Of a stretch of DNA of 23,247 nt, positions 17,558 to 23,247 are shown one piece after another; position 1 is the first letter of the stretch; the number at the start of each line of letters is the position of its first letter. The notes under the pieces were generated by a model that saw only the letters and a list, made by a program, of their open reading frames with translations, was not told the DNA's origin and did no database searches. A program made the position numbers and the translations under genes. The stretch is from Chara braunii (Eukaryota > Streptophyta > Charophyceae > Charales > Characeae). The stretch covers positions 1,141,430-1,164,676 of the forward strand of contig BFEA01000480.1 in NCBI GenBank assembly GCA_003427395.1. The letters run 5' to 3'.

Positions 17558-17794
17558 ACTTTCAGTGTGCCTGAGGTAAGCGGGCCGAGACCAGAACGAC
17601 ACTGGTCGACGTTGGGGTGAGTAGTGCCACCCTGTAACCTGTAAAACTATTTGTGACCAATGACACCTGGTAGAGAGATCTGTGAAAGTGGCCCTGAGTC
17701 ACCACCAGGCATTGGCGCCAAGCATGTGGTGGGAAAAGGAAGGCCTGCTCAGGTCCTACTAGGTAGCCGGTTGGGACACACACGATAACACAAT

Positions 17795-18072
17795 TCTTTT
17801 TTTTTCTTTTTTTTGGGTCCAACCCATGAGACCACCACGTTCCCTTTCCCCCGACAATTCTTCCCTGTGCATCCCCTACTCCCCAGTCCTTTCTCGGTAC
17901 AAGGACCATCACCCAACCACCCGACTCCCCTAGCCACTTACGTTAGCCGGATGAGACAGTAGTTGTAGGCACCAGGGCTAAGCAGGAGTCCCCCACTCAG
18001 CCAATGGTCAAACGAGCCACATCATACGGGTACTTCGGACACCAGGTGTAGACAGTTACACCACAGGCCCCT
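17795..18072 (-). mobile_element. Minus-strand SINE-like family 2 relative with tRNA-like head
   Basis: On the minus strand it begins near 18072 with a tRNA-like head: GGGGCCTGTGGTGTAACTG (good A box TGGTGTAACTG) and then GGCTCGTTTGACC (B-box-like). It aligns with the head of the 1.76-2.14 kb copy (CCTGGTGTCCGAAGTACCCGT versus CCTGGCGTCAGAAGTTCCCGT). The body has CTGCTTAGCCCTGGTGCCT, matching copy a. It ends in GGTTGGACCC and an A-rich tail (T/C tract 17797-17815 on plus). The 3' tail differs from that of the plus-strand copies, which suggests a subfamily. Confidence 0.5.
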
Positions 18073-18445
18073 ATAGGTAGACCACACGGTTCTTGTCCCA
18101 CATTACCCGGGCTCCCCAGTGTACGAGTCGAGATGTACCCGTGTCTAATGACCTCCCTAGCCAAGGTCTAACCCATGACATCCTCTGAGTAACCTGGGTC
18201 TATCCACCTAGCACAGCTATTATTGATTGTCCTGATTATATCTTTGCTGTATTATTTGTTATGCGTACTGCTGTTGTTTGTAATCGCAACCTCAGGCTGG
18301 AGGTTTTAGCCTATTATCCGGAGATGTACGACCACCATAGCCCCTCTACATAGAGACGTCCCCCCTGGACCCCTCTCTGGTCAAGTTGTTGTAAGAGTTG
18401 TGGTTGTACTATTGTTATTGGTTGTATGCTATCTGGATGTGCCCT
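18073..18445. other. Unassigned spacer
   Basis: No gene or repeat is recognised. The second half (about 18215-18445) is rich in GTT/TTG words. Confidence 0.4.
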
Positions 18446-18448
18446 TTC

Positions 18449-18595
18449 TTTTCTTTTTTTTTTTTTTTTTTGGAAAAACATCCAAGCTGAAGCTAGGAGT
18501 GCTGATAAGGGCAGGCACCACTAGCTCCCCCGGGGAAGCTCCATCTATTGGTGGGGAGCGGCACCTGCTGGAAATCGGGTCCAGCGTCCCATAAC
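18449..18595 (-). mobile_element. Minus-strand LINE 3' terminal module with poly(A)
   Basis: T tract 18450-18470, hairpin 18492-18525 (GCTAGGAGTG / CACCACTAGC, eight of ten pairs; minus-strand loop CTGCCCTTATCAG) and core CTCCATCTATTGGTGGGGAGCGGCACCTGCTGGAAATCGGGTCCAGCGTCCC. It continues upstream on the same strand into a 3' UTR and a LINE protein C-terminus. Confidence 0.8.
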
Positions 18596-19087
18596 ATCGA
18601 AATTGTAATTGCTTATGAGATCAGGCTTGCAATTGCAATGACCGCAGACGACCCAGGCTCACCTACTAAAGATGAAGTTTTAGTGCTATGCATCAGTCTA
18701 AGCCGCTTGCCTGCATGACAATCTATGGTGAATGCTGGTATGCCCCGGTATCATGACTACTGCGAGAAGTACAAAGAGTGAAGTTTATCATGACTACTGC
18801 TAGAGGATGGGACATGCATTTTAAAACCCGTAAGCTACCAGGCTGGTCTTCAAAGAGTAAAGTTTGCCAGATAGGAGAACAGAACAGTCTAAGTGATTTG
18901 CTTGCACGACAGTGATCATACACACAGATCCCCATTAGACTCCCTTTTCAATACCTTCTGGTTCCTTCCTTCCCCCATCTCTCCCTTCCGGCCCGCCATT
19001 ATCACCACACCACCATAATGTGCCAGTCGTACGCTCTTGCAATGGCTACTGTTCTGACATGCTAGGTAGGACTGGGTCCGGCATCCC
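18596..19087 (-). mobile_element. Internally repeated 3' UTR of the minus-strand LINE
   Basis: The region between coding end and terminal module contains two diverged units: CAGTCTAAGCCGCTTGCCTGCATGACA at about 18694 and CAGTCTAAGTGATTTGCTTGCACGACA at about 18885. AAAGAGTGAAGTTT (about 18774) and AAAGAGTAAAGTTT (about 18854) repeat 80 bp apart, and CATGACTACTGC occurs twice (about 18752 and 18790). A degenerate hairpin unit, GGACTGGGTCCGGCATCCCTT, lies at about 19069-19089. Confidence 0.5.
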
Positions 19088-19330
19088 TTACTGCTGACCA
19101 AACCATTGCCTTTCTACGATGGCTGTGGCTGCTGGGGACAACATGTCTGGGAATTCATCGGGGCTCTTCATCGGAATGCTGGGGTCTACCTGCAGCCAGT
19201 CGTGGAACCTGAGGTTGTAGTCTTTAGTGAAGCCACTGAGTCTCTCCTCGTCTCCCTTTTCCCCAGGCCATTCTACCTGGGCCATCCTGCCCCCCCTTTC
19301 CCGAACCTATGTCATTGGCGGGTCTACTGT
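19088..19330 (-). pseudogene. LINE ORF2 extreme C-terminus (fragment)
   Basis: The minus frame 19285-19088 reads GGRMAQVEWPGEKG.. and then LRFHDWLQVDPSIPMKSPDEF. This matches the C-terminus of the 6.88-10.25 kb LINE (LKFKDWTSVDPSIPLR) and the plus-strand fragment at 20.93-21.14 kb (LIFHDWTNIDTTIPLKPPEKF). Coding-like sequence upstream of 19330 is too decayed to follow. It is joined directly to the LINE 3' UTR on the same strand. Confidence 0.7.
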
Positions 19331-19590
19331 CACCATGCCTCGGTCATCAACTAGACCCCTCCAGTCGTTATGTTATAGGTTGTCATGCCTCAGAGCAACC
19401 CCAGTTTCCATCATTAGTAAGTACCAGGCGTTCCTCTTTACCTCCACCATCAGATAGGACTACTCCAATCTATCTTATCAATGTGGGAAGCAGGCAATTC
19501 CACACTATCTATCCTTTAGACATCCCCTATTGCAGGTTCCCCCCGGAGTCCGGAACTAGAACAGCACGGGGCTCAGTCATTAGTGTGTAT
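19331..19590. other. Unassigned stretch
   Basis: Nothing further is recognised. It may hold more of the minus-strand LINE coding region, but I cannot trace it. Confidence 0.35.
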
Positions 19591-19624
19591 TAGGCCACCA
19601 TCTGTTCTAGGCCACCATCTGTTC
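19591..19624. repeat. Two-copy 17-bp tandem repeat
   Basis: TAGGCCACCATCTGTTC is present at 19591-19607 and 19608-19624, a few bases before the long hairpin. Confidence 0.9.
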
Positions 19625-19642
19625 CTCAACCTCAGTCATTGA

Positions 19643-19744
19643 CTACCGTCTTCACCCGAATAGAACGCCCGGTCATTATAGCCGTATGTGATGCAACTTT
19701 CAGTCCAGATACGGCCATAATTACCGGGCGGGTGAAGACGGTAG
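19643..19744. repeat. 102-nt imperfect hairpin (foldback or precursor-miRNA-like)
   Basis: The outer stem CTACCGTCTTCACCC (19643-19657) pairs perfectly with 19730-19744. After an asymmetric bulge at about 19658-19666 the inner stem 19667-19687 (GCCCGGTCATTATAGCCGTAT) pairs with 19709-19729 with two mismatches, leaving a 21-nt loop. The size, the single dominant stem and the 21-bp inner duplex resemble a plant-type miRNA precursor. A small foldback transposon remnant is equally possible, and no expression can be shown from sequence. Confidence 0.75.
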
Positions 19745-19946
19745 GCCTATTATGGTCTTTCCTCAGGGAGGCCCTACCTTGGGACTCTCCTACCTGATCC
19801 CCTCGCTAACAGGACTCCCCTATTCATCCCACCTGTGGCCTTGCCCCCCACCCCAAAGCAAAGCCCTAAGGTAACCAACTTATGTGATCAACCTCTCGGC
19901 AATATCCCTGCCTGACTCCAACTATCTCTGTGCAATATGTTCTACC
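19745..19946. other. Spacer between hairpin and tRNA-like sequence
   Basis: No gene is recognised. This could be the body of a SINE headed by the minus-strand tRNA-like sequence at 19947-20018, but no terminal tail is identifiable. Confidence 0.35.
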
Positions 19947-20018
19947 TCGCCCAATCAGATTTGAACACTCAACCTCTTCTACATAGCTTCTATCTCAAGC
20001 CCACTGAGCTACAGGGAC
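19947..20018 (-). other. tRNA-like sequence, minus strand
   Basis: On the minus strand, TGTCCCTGTAGCTCAGTGGG carries a consensus A box, and GTGTTCAAATC, about 42 nt further on, is a B-box-like element. Acceptor arms do not pair well, so it is a tRNA relic or a SINE promoter head rather than a working tRNA gene. A second B-box-like stretch, GTAGGTTCGATTCTG, lies on the same strand at about 20120-20134. Confidence 0.5.
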
Positions 20019-20143
20019 AACTGATCTATTCATGCACTGTTCTAGACTAGGGGACAAGTACAGGGGGGGGGCAACTTAGAACAATTAGTCGTGAGTGGGG
20101 AAGGCTGAGGGCCAACAGAATCGAACCTACAGCTTCCCCATTG

Positions 20144-20232
20144 CAATGCCAGAGATTCTTTTTTCTTTTTTTTTTTTTCTTTTTTTTTTCTTTTTTTTTT
20201 TTTTTTGAAAAAGGGCCAATGCCAGAGATTCT
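20144..20232 (-). mobile_element. Near-pure poly(A) insertion (T tract on plus) with 16-bp target-site duplication
   Basis: CAATGCCAGAGATTCT occurs at 20144-20159 and 20217-20232. Between them is a T-rich tract with three interspersed Cs and a short GAAAAAGGGC end. Read on the minus strand this is GCCCTTTTTC followed by poly(A), flanked by a perfect duplication: a target-primed insertion of little more than a tail. It landed just beside the tRNA-like sequence. Confidence 0.85.
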
Positions 20233-20640
20233 AAGGTTGAATTCTCATCTGTATCATCTCACCTGACATTCACAAGATCCATCATGGCTCTATTATGATG
20301 CCTTCAGGGTTGAGACCCTCGAGTTACACAATGTATTCAAGCAACATGAAGTCTGGGAAAAACACTGAATAGAAGTCATGACAGACGATCAATAATCAAC
20401 AATCATGACATATCATCGACAATAGAGATCAATAATAATTATCTTGCATATCATCGACAATAGAGATCAATAATAATCATCTGGAATTACCCGGGGCCGG
20501 TCATCGGTGGATACATCTGTACACTGTCGCCCTTTTTACGAACAGCGAAAAAGTGCAAGATTTGCCAGTACAGAGCTCTACTCTTGGCAGGCTGAATTCC
20601 TTTGTCCATTTCCCCAAGGACACCTGCTAAGTAGTGTGAT
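20233..20640. other. Spacer with a 38-bp tandem repeat
   Basis: CATATCATCGACAATAGAG.. is present at 20409-20446 and 20447-20484, nearly identical. It is preceded by related words (GATCAATAATCAACAATCATGA). No gene is recognised in the rest. Confidence 0.7.
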
Positions 20641-20885
20641 ATTTGTTCCCCTTTTTGTCTTTTTTTTTCGTTTTTTCTTTTCCTTTTTTTTTCAAGAAAC
20701 ATCAGAGGGGCAGGGAAGCTGCTATTTTTTATTTTATTTTTTGCCCTTTTGCAAGCCCACTATCCTGGCGGTGGTAAGAGAACCACCTGAATTGAGGTCT
20801 TGCCTGTCGGGCTGCTCCATCTATTGGTGGGGAGTGGCACCTGCTGGAAGCCGGGTCCAGCGTCCCTTGGATACATCGTTACACA
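20641..20885 (-). mobile_element. Minus-strand family 1 3' module
   Basis: A T-rich tail at 20658-20694 is followed by GCTATTTTTTATTTTATTTTTTG, a short hairpin at 20770-20787 (GGTGGT / ACCACC; minus-strand loop containing CTCTTA), the core GCTCCATCTATTGGTGGGGAGTGGCACCTGCTGG and the hairpin unit AGCCGGGTCCAGCGTCCC (to about 20877). Its orientation is opposite to the adjacent LINE fragment starting at 20.93 kb, so they are separate insertions. Confidence 0.65.
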
Positions 20886-20929
20886 ACATCGTTCCCGACA
20901 CATTTTGTCTGGTGCCGCAGCTTTAATTA

Positions 20930-21140
20930 TTCCCGGTGTGGAGCTGTACTCAAGCTGGCTAGGGGGGATAACCGGGGGGAAACTAGGGAGGGTGGAATGG
21001 AAAGGGACACAACAGGGAGCCGGGGAGGGCCAAGGGAGGAGGGAAATGGTAAGAGACTCCCGACTGATATTCCATGACTGGACCAACATTGATACAACTA
21101 TCCCATTGAAGCCCCCTGAGAAATTTCCCGACTTCTTCCC
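20930..21140 (+). pseudogene. LINE ORF2 C-terminus fragment, plus strand
   Basis: The frame 20800-21219 reads GGKLGRVEW, then RDSRLIFHDWTNIDTTIPLK and PPEKFPDFF (about 20960-21140). This matches the C-termini of the LINEs at 9.78 kb and 19.1-19.3 kb. The N-terminal third of that frame is unrelated: it is the antisense of the adjacent family 1 module. The fragment leads into a 3' UTR on the same strand ending in poly(A) near 21901. Confidence 0.7.
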
Positions 21141-21285
21141 CCCCCCATCGAATTGCTTAGTGGGATGGATGGATGATTCCTGGAGTATCATTACCTGTGC
21201 ATTCTGCGACAGAGGATAGTTGGTGGGAACGGCTTAGTGGGAATTCAGCGGTAGGGGACGGATCATCTAGGACAGTGGGAGGGAG

Positions 21286-21547
21286 CAGTGGCATTTGAAT
21301 AGTATTAGCTCGTAACTGCCTATCTGGTGCCCTTCGTTGGAGGGTGAAGAGATCCACTTCAAAAAATGTCCGGCTCGGTGGCTATTTTTCCAGCGTTCTC
21401 AACAACCTGCTCAGTCAATCCCCTGGAATCCAGGGTAATCAATGCTGGCAGGAGCCCTCGATATTGCTTTCTGACTACAGTCTGTATATGGGACGCTGGA
21501 CCTGTTTTCCAGCAGGTGACGCTCCCCACCAATAGATGGAGTCTCTC
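21286..21547 (+). repeat. 262-bp tandem duplication in LINE 3' UTR, copy 1
   Basis: The unit starts CAGTGGCATTTGAATAGTATTAG and ends with the family 1 core (GGGACGCTGGACCTGTTTTCCAGCAGGTGACGCTCCCCACCAATAGATGGAGTCTCTC split across 21492-21547). It lacks the terminal hairpin and the poly(A). The two copies differ at only a handful of positions, so the duplication is young relative to the surrounding decay. Confidence 0.9.
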
Positions 21548-21901
21548 CAGTGGCATTTGAATAGTATTAGCTCGTAACTGCCTATCTGGCGCCCTTCGTT
21601 GGAGGGTGAAGAGATACACTTCAAAAAATGTCCGGCTCAGTGGCTATTTTTCCAGCGTTCTCAACAACCTGCTCAGTCAATCCCCTGGAATCCAGGGTAA
21701 TCAATGCTGGCAGGAACCCTCTATATTGCTTTCTGACTACAGTCTGTATATGGGACGCTGCACCCGTTTTCCAGCAGGTGACGCTCCCCACCAATAGATG
21801 GAGTCTCTCCCCAGGTGGTAGTGGTGTCTGCTCTTATCAGCACCACTATCACCGGAGGAGTGTTAAAAAAAAAAAGGAAAAAAAAAAAAAAAAAAAAAAA
21901 A
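21548..21901 (+). repeat. 262-bp duplication copy 2, then terminal hairpin and poly(A)
   Basis: The second copy spans 21548-21809. It is followed by the terminal hairpin at 21814-21853 (GGTGGTAGTGGTG / CACCACTATCACC, 12 of 13 pairs; loop TCTGCTCTTATCAG) and an A tract with one GG interruption, about 21865-21901. Only this copy carries the full 3' module, so the arrangement looks like an internal duplication of the 3' UTR rather than two insertions. Confidence 0.9.
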
Positions 21902-22043
21902 ATTCTCTCCCATTGGGCTGCTAAGGCTCCTAAGCTCATCTCTTCCTCTAGCCCGTCCCATGTGCAGCCCTTCCCTGAACATTGAGCTATTACATCCTTG
22001 TGGGAGACCTGATCTCTTGTCCCACTGTCATGACACAACACAT

Positions 22044-22190
22044 CCTTTTTTTTTTTTTTTTTTTCATCGGGCCCAGTGCCCAAGGCTGATATTAGTAATG
22101 GAAGATATTGAGGTCGGGGTCCTCACAGTCTACCCGGAGTAACAAAACCGAGATTGCTGAGAACCGGGCTCAGCGTCCCTTATGATGATG
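22044..22190 (-). mobile_element. Diverged minus-strand family 1 module
   Basis: T tract 22047-22064. On the minus strand the small hairpin unit reads GGGACGCTGAGCCCGGTTCTCAGC (about 22156-22179), with the stem changed to GCTGAG/CTCAGC. The GCAGCTCCCCACC core is not recognisable downstream, so this is a divergent or rearranged member. Confidence 0.45.
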
Positions 22191-22988
22191 ACCGAAATCG
22201 TAATGATGAAAAACGTAGAATTTGGCTATGAAAGCTTCTAGGGTACTCAGAAATTTACTTTGAGAAACTTCAGGAAAATCTGTCTGCTACAACTGAAAAC
22301 GCCACCGCAGAAGTCCACTGATGCTCAGAGATCTACGAATCACCCATCTGAGTTTTCCAACACTGACAAAACTCACTGCTGAGCTCTTCCAGGTCTCGCA
22401 CCCCCACCCTGCTGGGTTACAAGGTGACACGACTCACCCCAGCTCCGACCAGCGTTGTCTCAGCAGCAACCCTTGGCTGTCCCTTAGAATGCCCCCCCAA
22501 AGCATCCCCAGATCTCTCTACCAAGCCTCACGCTCCTGCATCCGCAGGTTACAGGGCAATGCCCCAGCACCGGCCAGTGTCGTTCTGGCATCAAACACCC
22601 CGCAGGTCACTGAATACATCAGTACTGAATCATCTAAGTTGGGTTATTAGAAGTCCCCAGATTCCTAAAACACTCTTAAGACCCTTGTTGGTAACCAACC
22701 AAACCAGCAGACCTTTAGATCTAGACTCCTAAGGTAATTCCTAGCCTTCCTTTCCCCAAAGCATACTTACTCAGGGACAGTACCAACCATACTAACATCA
22801 CCCATAGCTGATCTCTTCTCGCCTTTATCAGCGGTTACAGTACATGCTGGTTCTGATAGACTCTTTCCGCAAGAGCGGCCCTGTCTTTCACCGGTAATTG
22901 GAGCACGGCACGTTTCAGTATTTGGAGTGAGTGTCGCTTGAAGGCCTTTTGCAGCTAGCTAGTATATTACGAAATTCAGGCACCCATA
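22191..22988. other. Unassigned stretch with a proline/serine/alanine-rich frame
   Basis: The plus frame near 22424-22600 reads TRLTPAPTSVVSAATLG. A second, diverged unit about 130 bp downstream in another frame reads NAPAPASVVLASNTPQ, suggesting an old internal repeat. No domain is recognised. The rest, 22740-22988, has nothing identifiable. Confidence 0.35.
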
Positions 22989-23247
22989 ATGAGGGTGGAG
23001 AGGCTGGATTCATTAGAAAATGAGAGGGAAGGGGTAATCAGTATGAGCACCAGGACTAGCAGCTCAAGATCATCTGGCTCCCACGTTTGGGAGAAGAGGT
23101 TCAGTGCTCAGTTACCATTGTGGAAATTGGAACTAATGGGACGCTGGACCCGGTTTCCAGCAGGTGCAGCTCCCCACCAATAAGGTATACTAGTTGGGGA
23201 GACTGGTATCACCGCAACTAGTACTACCTGCAGAGTCTTTAGAAAAA
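22989..23247 (+). mobile_element. Plus-strand LINE-type 3' end, running off the window
   Basis: The family 1 core is at about 23138-23181 (GGGACGCTGGACCCGGTTTCCAGC then AGGTGCAGCTCCCCACCAATA). It is followed by a hairpin at 23185-23227 (GGTATACTAGTTG / CAACTAGTACTACC, 13 pairs with one bulge) and the beginning of an A tract at the window edge. The 64-codon frame upstream is not recognisable as LINE protein. Confidence 0.7.

Noticed and set aside
20800-21219. 139-aa plus-strand frame as a single gene
   Set aside because: Its first third is antisense family 1 module and its middle is the LINE C-terminus, so it is a chance join of two insertions.
21344-21924. Near-identical small proteins in the tandem copies
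   Set aside because: They are translations of the duplicated LINE 3' UTR; identity comes from the duplication, not from protein constraint.
1-23247. CRISPR array, bacterial operon or integron
   Set aside because: No regularly spaced short repeats with unique spacers and no bacterial-type genes or ribosome-binding sites; all repeats are tandem duplications or retroelement parts.

Overview
This window looks like a stretch of a large, transposon-rich eukaryotic genome. I found no intact host gene and no bacterial-type gene. Nearly everything recognisable is a decayed retroelement, a terminal-repeat-free foldback, or a local tandem duplication, separated by long A/T homopolymers. The species cannot be named. 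The LINE open reading frame is of the L1/Tx1-like type with a C-terminal CCHC zinc finger, known from both plants and animals. A Ty3-like gag remnant lies further along. The LINE bodies are AT-rich and poor in CpG, as expected for old methylated repeats, whereas one block (about 15.83-16.56 kb) is strikingly CpG-rich.

Layout. 0-0.6 kb: unassigned. 0.62-0.79 kb: long foldback. 0.89-0.95 kb: G-rich tract. 1.23-2.14 kb: two copies plus a tail fragment of a tRNA-headed SINE-like family ('family 2'), then a copy of the LINE-type 3' module ending in a long A tract. 2.6-4.03 kb: minus strand, two LINE 3' ends, one carrying the C-terminus of the LINE protein. 4.74-5.67 kb: tandem duplication of about 467 bp. 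5.74-5.93 kb: second foldback. 6.88-10.25 kb: plus strand, the longest LINE copy (reverse transcriptase to poly(A) end), full of stops and frameshifts. 11.8-13.7 kb: gag-like remnant with an internal 269-bp tandem duplication and a poly(A)-only insertion. 15.4-15.8 kb: small tandem repeats. 15.83-16.56 kb: CpG-rich block. 17.5-18.1 kb: tRNA-like sequence and a minus-strand family 2 copy. 18.45-19.3 kb: minus-strand LINE 3' end. 19.6-20.3 kb: 102-nt hairpin, minus-strand tRNA-like sequence and a second poly(A)-only insertion. 20.6-23.25 kb: several LINE 3' ends on both strands, one with a 262-bp internal duplication.

How the parts fit together. A 3'-terminal module recurs at least eight times on both strands, both attached to LINE protein C-termini and on its own. 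It has a small hairpin at the start (GCTGG...CCAGC), a conserved core (...GCAGCTCCCCACCAATAGATGGAG), a second hairpin with a conserved loop (about TGCTCKTATCA) and freely varying but complementary stems, then poly(A). I infer that this is the RNA structure recognised by the LINE reverse transcriptase, that short copies parasitise it, and that the same machinery produced two insertions of almost nothing but poly(A), each flanked by target-site duplications. This covariation is the most informative signal in the window.
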